The notes under the pieces: generated by a model
Told to the model about the DNA's origin: nothing
The model's database searches: none
What the model saw: only the letters and a program-made list of their open reading frames with translations
NCBI GenBank assembly: GCA_944989445.1
Contig: CALYLW010000060.1
Location: 128,459 to 192,458, forward strand
Reading direction: 5' to 3'
DNA: 64,000 nucleotides
Source: Ampullaceana balthica
Taxonomy: Eukaryota > Mollusca > Gastropoda > Lymnaeidae
Translations under genes and position numbers: made by a program
In this document: piece after piece, positions 43,818 to 55,637 of the stretch
Layout: every line of letters starts with the position of its first letter
How positions within the stretch are numbered: position 1 is the stretch's first letter

Positions 43818-43950
43818 TAACACTGTGAGGTGTTGGGATACCAGCATAATCCACACTTACAACACTGTGAGGTGTTGGGATACCAGCATCATCCACACTT
43901 ACAACACTGTGAGGTGTTGGGATACCAGCATCATCGACACTTACAACACC
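43818..43950. repeat. 42-bp tandem repeat, three copies
   Basis: AACACTGTGAGGTGTTGGGA plus TACCAGCATCATCCACACTTAC is repeated three times with one or two changes. Confidence 0.93.
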
Positions 43951-44472
43951 GAATAGAATATACGAAGAATGATATTTTCAAGTGAAGCTAGAATGAATTC
44001 GTTTTACTAATGAAGATTCTGTTTCATTTATCTTTACATAATCTAATTGTTAAGAAGAGTCAAAGTTTGTTTGATGCCTAGCATTCATGTTTCTTCTCTT
44101 TATGAACATATGCATTGGTCATCTCTTTTCCATGCACAAATTGGGTGTAATATAATAATAAATCTTTTCGGCATCAAATATCAACTTCATTCTCTCTATT
44201 ATTATTTTTGAAGTTTGGAACAAAAAAACAACAAAATTTAAATAATTTTTTTTTACATTTTACAACACTCAGTAGTGCAAATCTATTGTTTGAGTTTGGG
44301 GGATATATCTATAACATATCTATAATATATCTATATTAATTCTGTGCTATTTTTTTCCCAGATTTTTTTGAGTAGTAAACTAATCACCGAAATTTGTGAC
44401 ATCTCTTTTCTCCCCACTGATCTGCGATTATGACTACGTATTGAATTATATGCAGACTAGTTTTCATTAAGA
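43951..44472. other. Unassigned AT-rich DNA
   Basis: Nothing recognised between the 42-bp repeat and the hAT target duplication at 44473. Confidence 0.4.
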
Positions 44473-44766
44473 CTTTAAATTAGGGCTGCGGAATTTAACG
44501 ATTAATTAATTGATTTATCGTTTAAAATTATAATGAATAAAAATTAATTTGATCTATTAAAATTTAAAAAAAATGTATTTAACATTTAAAAAAAAATTAT
44601 AAATAATTTATATTTTTGTTACTCTCTCATACTTTTCCCGCGTATTGAGATTTATTTAGACATACAGACGTAAACAAAAAGGGCGACTAAAGGGTCGTCG
44701 ATAAATGACGTCACGCACCTAGGTGGAAGGGCGGTCTCACATTGGTGACGATGTGTGACGAGGGGT

Positions 44767-46254
44767 TGTCACTAGCGTCATGTGTCTATCTTTGGACCGC
44801 TTGCTCCAAAATTCATAAATTCCAATTACACAAGAAATAATTCAACACTGCCAAAAGAAAACAAAATTTAATCGCCCAACTCCTTGCTACAACTTTCGAC
44901 CTTCTACACACATTCCGAATACGTCAACCAAAAAACTCCACTTTTCACGCTTCCGGCCAACAACACTAACACGACCACCAAACACACCCCCGAGCGCAGC
45001 TCACAACAAGCTGTAAGGGAAAATTGGTTATTCGTGAAATATGCCCCTCTTTCTAGAAATTTTTCGACGGCGACAAATTTCCATTATCTCGAATGACAAA
45101 ATTTACGTATAAACTAGAATTTCATTTTCCAACTTGAAACATTCTATGGGCCTCTACCCTTAAGCAGTCTCAAACAATTATAAAATTTCTTCATAAACAC
45201 TTTAACCATTACTACCCGATACATCGGCATGGTGTTTATAAACAAATTTATTAAGTTTAAAATAAATTAAATCCAATAGCGTATAGCAACTAACACATTG
45301 CATTATTAAGTTAATCACAAACAATGTCAACATTGAACATAATGTTCTCTCTCGGCAGCCCTATCCGCCATCTCTCTCTCGGCCGCCCTATCTCTCTCGG
45401 CCGCCCTATCCGCCATCTCTCTCTCGGCCGCCCTATCCGCCATCTCTCTCTCTCTCTCTCTCGGAAGCCCTATCTGCCATTTCTCTCTCGCCCGCCTCTA
45501 TCGCTCGTTGTACCTCTCTCTCTCTCTCTCTCGGAAGCCCTATCTGCCATTTCTCTCTCGCCCGCCTCTATCGCTCGTTGTACCTCTCTCTCTCTCTCGG
45601 AAGCCCTATCTGCCATTTCTCTCTCGCCCGCCTCTATCGCTCGTTGTACCTCTCTCTCTCTCTCTCTCGGAAGCCCTATCTGCCATTTCTCTCTCGCCCG
45701 CCTCTATCGCTCGTTGTACCTCTCTCTCTCTCTCTCTCGGAAGCCCTATCTGCCATTTCTCTCTCGCCCGCCTCTATCGCTCGTTGTACCTCTCTCTCTC
45801 TCTCTCGGAAGCCCTATCTGCCATTTCTCTCTCGCCCGCCTCTATCGCTCGTTGTACCTCTCTCTCTATGTACTCATCACCTCAAGGGCATAAACCAGTG
45901 CTACTATCTCCTCCAGAGTTGTTACTGGATTCTCGTTGTTTCTCGTTGGATTCTCGTTGTATAAACCCGGACGGGCCCCCAGAATGTCATAAGCGTCCTG
46001 AATCTATCTCTGGATCGCTTGCTCCAAGTTTCATAAATTTCAATTACACAAGAAATAATTCAACACTGCCAAGAGAAAACAAACTTTAATCGCTCAACTC
46101 CTCGACCTTCTACACACATTCCAAAAACGTTAACCAAAAAACTCTACTTTTCACGCTTTGGCTCCGACTAGCCAACAATACTAACACGACCACCAAACGC
46201 AACCCCGAGTGCAGCTCACAGCAAGTTATAAGGGAAAATTTGTCATTCGTGACA
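44767..46254. mobile_element. Small non-autonomous LTR retroelement (TRIM-like) with 5-bp target duplication
   Basis: Two direct repeats of about 270 bp, 44767-45039 and 45985-46254, begin TGTCA and (right copy) end TGACA. They share CTTGCTCCAA, AATTACACAAGAAATAATTC and ACGACCACCAAACGCA-like DNA. GGGGT occurs directly outside both ends (44762-44766 and 46255-46259). The internal ~945 bp has no gag or pol; over half is a CT-rich minisatellite. I see no convincing primer-binding site or polypurine tract. TG...CA ends plus a 5-bp duplication match LTR retroelement integration. Confidence 0.75.
45350..45880. repeat. CT-rich minisatellite, ~64-70-bp units
   Basis: Six main units carry CGGAAGCCCTATCTGCCATT and CGCCCGCCTCTATCGCTCGT separated by (CT)n of variable length. 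Shorter units with GGCCGCCCTATCCGCCATC precede them. Long plus-strand frames repeating LSRPPLSLVVPLSLS-like peptides arise from the repeat. Confidence 0.9.
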
Positions 46255-47051
46255 GGGGTTGTTTAAGAAATATGACGTCACATCAAATCACACAAATTTA
46301 AATATTTAAATAAAAGTTCCACTTAAACATTTGATGGCTTACAAACTATTAAATGACGTTTTACGCGGTCTTCACGCGTATTACGACATTAAAGTACAGA
46401 TTAACACTAAATACTAAATACATACTTAAATGACAAAAATTGATTTGAAACATGCTCATTTTCAAATAGAAAAATGGATTTTATGCAAATCTATGTAGCG
46501 TCATTTTGAGCGGGTTTAACTTTTGTGACGACATGTGCTGAGGTGGTAGGGGTGGGGAAAATGGCAAAAATGGCGTGATGACATTAAGGATGGCCAATAA
46601 TGACAGTTAAGCATTAAGAAAACATTTTATTTTGATGCTAACTGCAGATGACAAGTAGAAGAAAGAGACATAATTTACTGCGTTCAATTCACTTAACATA
46701 AAAATGCCACTCGACCACCATGCCCCTACACAAACATCAGCTCAAGTATCAACAGTGGCCGACAGAAGAGTATTTAAGTAGAATCAATAACTAATTTTTT
46801 TTAATTTTGTCAGTCAAACAAGCCTGTAAATGACAAAGTCGACGTGAAAGTTTGTTTTTTTAAGGTTATAGAGGGTTACAGTTAAATCTACAACATATCT
46901 GTGTCAACTATAAAGTTTAGTCATGGATTGTTGCAGTTCAGATACAAATAGTTCGATCTATATATGCGTTATAATTAATTAAAATTAATTGATTATTTTT
47001 TTCCCATTAATGGAACACAATTTTTTAATCAGTACCAGCCCTACTTTAAAT

Positions 47052-47529
47052 AAATCACTTCATGCTGTTTGTTTTTAAAAAAAATAAAAATAAATAAATA
47101 TAAGATTATTTTTAAAAAAAACAGCGACATGGTTAAAACTATTTTTTTTTATTATTATTTTTCAAAAAAAAACAACAACTAAATATTCATAATATTCACT
47201 AAAATTTACTAATTATTTCATTGAAATCCTTATATGATATAAATTATCAATCAGTCAATTTAAATATAGTTTGTTATTTTCAGTCATATATATTTATTTT
47301 TACATCAGCATATGGCAAGTTCCGAATGCTGGCTAAGAAATTTTAAAGATCTATTTTTATTGTATGGGCCAGTTCAAAACTTGCATCTATTTCAAATTAA
47401 CACAAAAAACAACAAAACAGTAATAAATAATTATTGAATTGAATTTATTTTATTTTATGTTATTTGTATGTACTTATTGTAAAAAAATTGACACATTTTA
47501 GGTTATTGCTAATGGAAGACTATATTTTT
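47052..47529. other. Unassigned, very AT-rich DNA
   Basis: PolyA and polyT runs; nothing recognised. Confidence 0.4.
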
Positions 47530-47617
47530 CTTTACTTTCTTGATAATTTCTGCGGACCGGCAGCTGATGGTCCGCGGACCGGTGCTGGTCTGCGGACCAC
47601 CACTTTGAGTAGCACTG
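47530..47617 (-). mobile_element. Right terminus of a CAGTGCTTCTCAAA-family hAT
   Basis: On the minus strand it starts CAGTGCTACTCAAAGTGGTG and continues GGTCCGCAGACCAGCACCGG. It is followed on the plus strand by TTCTAGAT. It may pair with 40723. Confidence 0.72.
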
Positions 47618-47625
47618 TTCTAGAT

Positions 47626-48359
47626 GACATTAAAATTCATTTCAAATCAATAATTCTGAAAGTAAACAAAGCAATTGCTTTCTACAAATTGCTGCTAAAA
47701 TTAAAAGAGATTTTTTCAAAAATTCCTTCTCCCACATTGTTCTAAATATTATTAGCTTTTTTTGGCGTTTGTTTCAACCCGATAGAATAGATGTTATGGT
47801 GAGAAATCGACAAAATACTGATTTTTTATCGTTTTTTTTATTTTCCAGGAAATCCAGTAAATCTTTTCGGTATTTTTTTTTGGCCATTGCACATCCTTGG
47901 GACCTCCTTAGCATATTTGCAAAGAGACGAACGCTCTATATGGTATGGTTCAAAAGGAGTTGCTTGTGCAAACTCGAACAGTGCACAGACATTTCAAATG
48001 TATAAACGCAATTCCCAAGAGAAATTGCGTTAAAAATGAGCTATAAGGTAGTTCTATTCTTTTCCGAAGGTTATTTTATTTTTTAAAAGTTCTTTTCTTT
48101 GCACATACTAAATTTCTTCTCCTTTTTTCCAGGGCCTTTCTCCGTGTTTGTAAGGTTCTTTCTTTTTCCATGTTCGTAAACTATTTTTAAAGAAAATTTC
48201 AATATTTTAACGATCAAATATAAGGGATGCAAACAATGGTTTCAACAGGTACACAATTGTTGATACACGTCCAGGGTCTCAGTTTGAGTAGCTTTTATCT
48301 GCTGATGTGGAAAACTCAGCGTGTTGAAGTGTGTTTGATTTCTACATGAGCGCCCCGTC
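47626..48359. other. Unassigned DNA
   Basis: Begins with the direct repeat of 40558-40605, then AT-rich DNA. The short open frames have no recognised domain. Confidence 0.4.
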
Positions 48360-48790
48360 AAGGGGCGCTCTAACTCCGACGTGTAGAAATACTGTGAGGT
48401 CTCCGTTGTTTACATCTCTGAGAGATGCCTCCATCTGCTAGCATCAAGTCACAATACCTACCTGGGTTCTCGTCTGACCTTTGCCCAAGATTATAACAAT
48501 AGACAAATGTAGTTCTCCTGTGAGGGATGTTATTAGTATTGATGGAACACTCGAAAGTCGAGTGCGTAAATGGCATGCAAGTGTTGGTGCGTAGGCTGTT
48601 CATTTGCAGAGCCGAACGAAACGGCACTTCGTTTTTCTCTGACGTGCGTCATTTTATCAGAGTAACTGGAAAAAGCACGACAACTATTGGCGGGTAGAAA
48701 TAGCAACTGAAACAATACCGGCATAATGCGAGGACTGCTGATGGTGCTAGAAAAAACAACATGCATTCAAGCCACACAAAGTTAGTATAG
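48360..48790. other. Higher-GC unassigned segment
   Basis: This stretch is visibly less AT-rich than its surroundings and has 77- and 85-residue overlapping minus-strand open frames. I recognise no domain, splice-site pair or terminal repeat. It could be an exon-bearing fragment or an unknown repeat. Confidence 0.3.
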
Positions 48791-49084
48791 GAACCTCAAT
48801 AAGCTTTACCCACCCTTAAACCGCAACCGATAACTTAAACTAAATTAAGTTTTCAATATAAATAAATAAAAAAATTAAAGTAATGAAACAAAATATTAAA
48901 ATATAATAAATTTAAAAAAAATAAAATTATGACTTTTTCGCTAAAAGAAAAATCTTCCTTCCTCTTTGGATTACTCTTATTCAGGAAAGCACATTGTCTG
49001 TCATATTTTTATTTGCAAATTTTTATTCGAGTTTCTTAAATTTCATGTTTAAAATGTACATTAACATCACGAATATAATTAACT
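48791..49084. other. Unassigned AT-rich DNA
   Basis: Nothing recognised. Confidence 0.4.
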
Positions 49085-49515
49085 AGATACGACCGGCGGC
49101 GTAGCACACGCTGTAGACTTGCTCATGGATAGTGCAAAGAAAAGGGTTAAAGAACGAACACAAACTTCAGCACGAAGAAATCTAAACAACGCGAGTGAAC
49201 GTCGGTGGGGGGGAACCAAAAGACGCATTGTTAGTCTCGAGATATTCGCACTGCGGTTTTCTACCTGCCCACCACCCTTCACCACCCTAGCTTGCCAGCC
49301 ATAAACTGTGATTTACCGATCCTAGCGAGGGTCAGTCATGTTCGCAAAATAGGGGTAAAGAACGGGCACAAACACACATTTTTTTTAATTGAAAGGAGCA
49401 ACTCAAGTAGCATTGTTGATCTCGAAACATGCCCACCCACCCTCTTATCTTTTTGAACCCACTTCGCTTGATTGGTCAACCCCAGCGAGGGCCATACGTC
49501 ATGCTTATTTGCACA
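49085..49515 (+). repeat. GC-rich interspersed repeat (GGCGTAGCATACGCC family), copy 3
   Basis: GGCGGCGTAGCACACGC, GACTTGCTCATGGATAG, GAACGAACACAAACTTCAGC and CAACGCGAGTGAACGTCGG match, inverted, 7075-7225. The CCTAGCGAGGGTCAGTCATG part matches 6895-6920, and a weaker duplicate (CCCAGCGAGGGCCATACGTC) ends the region. Confidence 0.65.
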
Positions 49516-50508
49516 TACTCGCTTTGGTGAATTATATATATAGATATTGAAATGACATCACTGCAATGAGGTCAGCACATATATTGATCCATTACATCAC
49601 TTGATCCCAATGTTGTACAATTGGGGAAATATCTTTGACCAGAGTTCAAGAACTAACGTCATACGTTTCATACACCTACCAAAGCAAACATACACGCAGA
49701 CAGGAAGGTGATGAGGAGAGCACAGGTTCTCAAAGTTTGCATGGTGTTCTATTCCAACTAAATTCCAGTGCACTTGTATATCACAGCCCAACATTCTTAC
49801 ATTGTCAAAAATTCTTGGAGAAAAAATAAACAATTTATCAATTTTATTCTGTAAATTGATTGTTTAATAAATAATCAAAATCCAAATCAAGTTTATTGAG
49901 AAAATCATATTTAAATATCGGTGAATAGGGTCCCATTATGAAAGAGGATCCCATGCTTTTTGGAACGGTAGAGCGCCTGATCATGAGACCCTTTCGTGAC
50001 GCGAGAAGTTGTGGTAACAAAAGTCCATATTTGTCTGGTTTTAAATAAGACTTTATAATTTATAGAACAATTGTTGATTTTAGACACGGCCCGATGTATT
50101 TCTGCTTATTGAATTGCCTGAGCGGGAAACTTCAGGTAAATTGTTTAGTTAGTTCTATCACCGAGAGGCTGTTTGGTGGTGTATCTGTGTGTTCAGATAT
50201 CGTTTCAACAAAGATCGTGACCATTCAAGAAAGTTCATACATATCCATGAAGATCATGTTTGAATTTCTGGATGGCCTTGAACTTCAAACGTGTTTCTAT
50301 TGGCAACCTCAACTGACATAATGTGCTTGAAACAATTAAATTTAAATGTTAACAAAATGTTTAAATTCAATGATTTAAAACAATTTTATTCCCATACAAT
50401 CTTGGTTACGCCGGGAAAATTTGCTCGTTTTATAATTAACCTTGTCAGCGAGAAAAGCAAGCGAAAAATGAGATAATTATATTCCTTGTTATCTCTGATA
50501 TTTTGTAT
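49516..50508. other. Unassigned DNA
   Basis: Overlapping short open frames on both strands (49597-49833, 49635-49829, 50094-50321) have no recognised domain. No element ends recognised. Confidence 0.35.
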
Positions 50509-50640
50509 GGTGTGAGTGGATCTTGTGTGGGGTGTGAGTAGATCTAGTGTGGGGTGTGAGTAGATCTTGTGTGGGGTGTGAGTAGATCTTGTGTGCGGTG
50601 TGAGTAGATTTTTTGTGGGGTGTGAGTAGATGTATGTAGT
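50509..50640. repeat. 22-bp minisatellite, about 6 copies
   Basis: GTGTGGGGTGTGAGTAGATC plus TT is repeated with minor changes. Confidence 0.9.
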
Positions 50641-51584
50641 TGTATGCAGATAAAGAGAAGTTGTATTTTGAAGATGAAGCAGGATACGATTGAGTGAACG
50701 TGCAATGTTTTAAACCTCTGACGCTATCTGTCCAATCTGTCTCTGACGTAAATATTCATTGTAGTGGTTTTAAAAGAAAAAAACTCCTGAGCATTTAGTG
50801 TTAGTATTCACATATTTCTCATTGTTCTCTGCCATAGTTTATCTGTTTACCTCTATAAGCCCGTCCTGTTCCATAGAGATTTAAATGTATTGCATTTTTT
50901 CCTCTCAAGTAAACCAGCTTCCAGTTTAAAAAAAAATTAAACCCGAATGACGTCACTTGCAGACATCCTCCTTCCAATTATTTATGGTTTCTAATGACGT
51001 CAAACTTCCTTTCCCCCTATAGTGGATCTTAAGCTTTGTTCTTGGCACCCATATAAACATGACTAGTTGAAGTGCAGCAGAAAAATATTTTTCCCTGCAC
51101 CGTTACTGAACATATTTTCCATAGAAAGATTGCAGCAAGTCTTTCCACCATCATCACATGTTGTTGACTTGGTTCTCGCGTTGGCGGTTGTCTGGCATCG
51201 CCCTTTCTGTGGCAGAGGTCCTCAAACTGTTATAGCCAGTGCTCGAGTGTTCAGCAGCCTGACAGATGTTGATCATATTAAAGAATATCAATGTTAATGT
51301 TGTTTTGCTAACATGTAGTACATTTTATGAACATGAAATTTATGTGAGCATACAAAGAATTTGAGAGTTTTATGTTTGTGCAACATTTAAGTTCATTGCA
51401 GGATAATTAATATCACACATGAATTTTAGGTATATTTACTTGTTTCAATACAACATATTTGATACAGGAGGATTTTTGTTACAGATAATTATATGAAATT
51501 TAAGTGGAATTTGGCCACTGTTTAAGAATGAACTTTTTAAAAGGCGAACTCAGACTACGCTGTCTCATTCGTATAGGAGGTCCT
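50641..51584. other. Unassigned DNA
   Basis: No gene, array or terminal repeats recognised. The 76-residue plus frame at 51067-51297 has no identifiable domain. Confidence 0.35.
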
Positions 51585-52865
51585 GGTACCTACATATACA
51601 TGACATTACGTTTAATCTACCTTTTCTGTAGACATAAAGTAGCTACTTATGTAGGACGTTGGACAATGAACTCTTTCTGTAGACATACAGTACCTACATA
51701 TGTAGGACGTTATAGACATTATACTTCATCGGCTACCTATACAAGCCCGAATTGATTACAAACTGGCCGTTCTCTGTCATAACTTCTTTTCTGACTCATG
51801 CCCTTCCTATCTTACTGAGCTTCTGTCGGTCTACTCAACGAGTCGTCAGCTACGCTCTTCTGCACACACGTGCATTCTCTGTGTTCCTAAGACAGGAAAT
51901 AAAACATTTGGTGATAGGACATTCTCTTTTTGTGAAGCCAAACAATAGAATTCTCTAACATTTCACATCCGGAGTATTTCATCTACCAAGTCCTTCAAGA
52001 CTGCACTTAAGACGCATCTTTTCAAAATTTATTTTCAAAATTAAAAAAACAACATGTCTTTTTAATGATTAACGTAGCTTATGTATATTGTACTGTCATT
52101 TATGTGGTTAATAATATTAATATGATAAGAATGTTATTTAAATTATTATATGTATGTTATTATCTCCATGTAAAGTGCTGTGAGCCCGGCTCCTTGTTCG
52201 GATACAGCGCTATAAAATTTATCAATTTATTATTATTATTATTATACGATTGCTGTAGACATTATACCATTGCTGTAGACATACAGTACCTACATGTGTA
52301 TGACGCTACAATCTACTTTGCTTAAATATACTCTACTTAAATATGTATGGCGTAAGACAATGAACCCTTTATGTGGACATAAATTACTTCCATATATAGG
52401 ACGTTAGACAATGAACCCTTGATGTGGACATAAATTACCTCCATATATAGGACGATAGACAATGAACCCTTGCTGTAGACATAAATTACCTCCATATATA
52501 GGAAGATAGACACTGAACCCTTGATGTGGACATAAATTACCTCCATATATAGGACGATAGACAATGGACCTTTGCTGTAGACATAAATTACCTCCATATA
52601 TAGGACGATAGACCATGAACCTTTGCTGTAGAAATAAATTACCTCCATATATAGGACGATAGACCATGGACCTTTGCTGTAGACATAAATTACCTCCATA
52701 TATAGGACGATAGACAATGGACCTTTGCTGTAGACATAAATTACCTCCATATATAGGACGATAGACCATGAACCTTTGCTGTAGATATAAGGTATACCTA
52801 CATATGTAGGGCGTTAGACAATGGACACTTGCTGTAGACGTAAGGTACCTACGCATGTAGGGCGC
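51585..52865. repeat. 51-bp minisatellite interrupted by a LINE
   Basis: Units contain TGCTGTAGACATAAATTACC, TCCATATATAGGACGATAGA and CAATGGACCT at 51-bp spacing. Diverged units lie at 51585-51724, and about 11 better ones at 52255-52865. The LINE fragment separates the two parts. Confidence 0.87.
51735..52250 (+). pseudogene. LINE 3' end: ORF2 C-terminus and tail, CR1/L2-like
   Basis: From about 51747 the plus strand reads RIDYKLAVLCHNFFSDSCPS, YLTELLSVYSTSRQLRSS, LCVPKTGNKTFGDRTFS, FCEAKQ-stop-NSLTFHIRS and SFKTALKTHLFK. These are the conserved RIxYK...PxYL, R-LRSS, VPRTRxKTFGDRAFS, WNSLPxxIRxxxSxxxFKxxLKTHLF landmarks at the end of CR1, L2 and related LINE ORF2. The tail contains AAGTGCTGTGAGC and GCGCTATAAAA and ends in (TTA)n near 52230-52245. 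One stop replaces the conserved W of the WNSLP motif. The fragment is 5'-truncated, as is usual for target-primed insertion. ATTATAC flanks both sides, but its overlap with the tail and the array makes the duplication uncertain. Confidence 0.85.
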
Positions 52866-53764
52866 CTCGGTGAGGGATGTGCGCATTCCTAGACTGATAA
52901 CCTTTTGAACTGACGTCAAGACAACGAGCAACTGACGTCACAAGTACAGCAGGTTTGCGGGGGTGGGGAAATTTTCACTTCTCTGAACTAAGAAGGATGT
53001 GTGTGTGTGTGAGCGTGTGTGTGTGTGTGTGTTTGCGTGTGTGTGTGTGTGTTTTGTGTGGGGGGTGGGAGGTAGATATATGGTTTGGAGAGAGAGTAAT
53101 GATAACTGCAATCACAAACAGAACAAATCTTGGTTAGGTGCTAAAATACGACTTTACATTTTATACTTTTTTTTTACATTAACGTACGATTTAAATTTTT
53201 TGTTATTAGTCTACGCTATTTTATAGACATCGTATATTATTCCTCAGCCATAAACTTAAAGATTATCAAGCGCACAGTTTATGCACAGTTGGGTAAGCAG
53301 AAATCCCCATGTGTGCACAGTAGAAAAAAATGGAATCGTCCAATATGGTTCTAGAGTGTGCCCGTTATATATGACCCCGGGCTAGGGCCCAGATATTTGC
53401 CTACTGCTTTATTTCCACTCACACCCTCGATGCAGCTGCTGTAATTGTTGTTCTGTTGATATCATAAATACATACGGGGCTCGTCACGACTAAAAGGTCA
53501 AACAATTCACCACCCCTCCCCCCCCCTTTACACCCTTCTATTCTCTTTCAACACTCTTGTGTTTCCCAATACACCTAGAAATGTAGAGCTGGATATTTCT
53601 TCTATTTCCCCAAACCACGAAGATGCAGACATTCCCAGATTATGTTCGCAGAATTCCACCACAAGGGACCCGAAAGGTAAGAGGCGCATCTATGATCAGC
53701 ATTGTTTAGTGTACGAGTAGACGCATCTTTGACATTTACCTCAATACGTTTGCCACATTTTTTT
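52866..53764. other. Unassigned DNA with GT microsatellite
   Basis: 52998-53055 is interrupted (GT)n followed by a G run. A polyC tract lies near 53517. No gene recognised. Confidence 0.45.
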
Positions 53765-54005
53765 AGACTCGCTGGTTAGTCAGTACATCAGGGACACAAT
53801 TTGGGACTCACTGGTTAGTCAGTACATTAGGGACATAATTTGGGACTCACTGGTTAGTCAGTGCATCAGGGACATATTTTGGGACTCGCTGGTTAGTCAG
53901 TACACCAGGGACATAATTTGGGACTCGCTGGTTAGTCAGTACATCAGCCACATTGTTTGAGATTCACTGGTTAGTCTGTATACCAAACACTTAGTTTGAG
54001 ACACG
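53765..54005. repeat. 39-bp minisatellite, about 6 copies
   Basis: Units carry TGGGACTCACTGGTTAGTCA, GTACATCAG and GGACATAATT. Copies diverge towards the right. Confidence 0.9.
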
Positions 54006-54676
54006 CAATACAGCAATACAGCAATACAGAAGGAAACAAAAAACGTCAGATGTTGGTACTGATAAAAATGTTGAACTGAACCAAAACTAGAGTCAAACGT
54101 TTGTTACCAGTTGTTGGGTTTTTCTGTACGAGGCATGCTGGAAATACTTTAACCATCACAACGTAACATTGACAGACTTACAATCAGCCAGAGACAAAGA
54201 CGTCGATTGGCTCAGCTAATCTATGGAAAGTCAAGCACGCAGACAACACCTAGTTTAAGATTGTTAGAAACTAGAAATTATTAGACAAACGAGCTGGCGT
54301 CTATGTTATAATTAATGTCCGATCCTTTTTAGACCGTAGGTTCTTTACAAATCCTTTCTCCAATTAGCGCCAGACACGTGAAAACAACAACCCTACGACT
54401 CTTCCTTGTTATTTTTTTCACATACAGAAAGGCTCAAATATCGGGAATTTCTTCTGGGTTATTTATAGAAGCGCTACTATTACTATTAAGTAAAACAAAA
54501 TGTTTCATTGACAAATAAGTATTTAAGTCAAGCATTTAGGTGTGCATGCAAGAGCTGGTATCCATAAAGATAAAAAAATCTACATAGAAAGATATATTAA
54601 AGATATTTTTCATGTGTGTCATATTTTTAAAAAAAGAATGCAAATAGATACGGCAATTTTTTTAAACAAATAATAA
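54006..54676. other. Unassigned AT-rich DNA
   Basis: Nothing recognised. Confidence 0.4.
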
Positions 54677-54910
54677 TCCTATATAATAAAAGGCAAGTTT
54701 CTGTCCTTTCTGTCTGTTCAGTCTGTTCTGTCCGGTCATCTATAGGGATTGGTCCGTCAAACACATATGCCTCCTACAGCCAATCATATTGAACACGTTT
54801 ATGCCATTTGCGCGGAGGTTCAAAACGAGTTATTTTTGGTGCAGCATTTCTTCCAAGACTTTATTTTGAATTACGCGCGTTGGTTTTTATAGTAAAAAGC
54901 TCTGTTTTTA
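54677..54910 (+). mobile_element. Helitron-like 5' end
   Basis: TCCTATATAATAAAAGGCAA followed by TTTCTGTCC...TGTCTGTTCAGTCTGTT is the usual look of the 5' end of animal Helitrons (5'-TC, a TATA-rich start, TCTGT repeats). The 3' end with a CTRR hairpin is not located, so the right coordinate is only the end of the recognisable part. Confidence 0.45.
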
Positions 54911-55637
54911 CGAGTTATTTATTTTAACTATAATGAATAGTATTTTTGACGCGATGCACATGTATGCCGGTCGAGACGGCTGTTGGAGGGGAGTTATAAC
55001 ATGCCACCAAACGGTGGCGGAACGTCCTTGGACTGGCTTTGTTACTGGTAATAATATAATAATGTGATTATAATAATAGAAAAAAAAATTCTTCACTACT
55101 TATAATATTAGTATCTCCTCATAGCAACGAGTCGCTTGAGCCAGCCAGATTACATATGAAACGAATGTTTAATACAACTAAAATGTGCTGTCAGTATCAT
55201 CTACAAAAGGAGAAGTTCATTGTATGGTGCAATATTCTTCTTGGAGAGTTCCACGGTAACTGCAGCAAACAGAAGCACTTTAACGATGATGAAAACGCTT
55301 TGGGTGGCAATGTCAAGGCCAGTGATCAATCTTCTGAAACAATTACCACCTCCCAGGATCAGACAATAAAGATTGTTGATGATTTGCTGGAAGCAATAAA
55401 GGACACGAGAACTCTAGGAGTTATCGGCACTTTCTTTACAAGACAATTATTTTTACTCTGCAACAAATTATGTTTCACTTTCTTGTCTCCTGATCTGTGA
55501 TATGTCAATTTCCTTATGTTACAATTTCAAAGGAGGGATGTTGTTTTTTGTAGTGGCATTCTTCACCTGCGGAGGTAAACAAGTTTTTTTTTCTTTTTTA
55601 ATGAAGAAGAAAAATTCACATCGTCTCCAAAGAATAT
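54911..55637. other. Unassigned DNA with an open frame
   Basis: A plus frame at 55156-55500 gives 114 residues, starting MKRMFNTTKMCCQYHLQKEK and containing an acidic part (DDLLEAIKDTRTLG). It has no family I recognise. It could be chance, a transposon piece or an exon. Confidence 0.3.

Larger units (their letters stand above)
44481..47043. mobile_element. hAT element, TAGGGCTG family (copy 3), perfect 8-bp target duplication
   Basis: The left end TAGGGCTGCGGAATTTAACG and right end AATCAGTACCAGCCCTA are inverted termini of the same family as 679-1478. CTTTAAAT flanks both ends exactly (44473-44480 and 47044-47051). No transposase is recognised inside. The body is dominated by the nested LTR element at 44767-46254. 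Confidence 0.87.

Noticed and set aside
45324..46089. Long Ser/Leu/Pro-rich frames in the CT-rich array
   Set aside because: Three overlapping frames are open at once; they follow the CT microsatellite and unit length, not coding constraint.
48370..48766. A THAP or other zinc-finger domain in the minus-strand frames
   Set aside because: Cys and His are present but the spacing does not fit THAP (C-x2-4-C-x35-50-C-x2-H) or C2H2 fingers.
55156..55500. A 114-codon plus-strand gene
   Set aside because: No recognised domain and no supporting context; frames of this length occur by chance in 64 kb. It is noted within an unassigned entry only.
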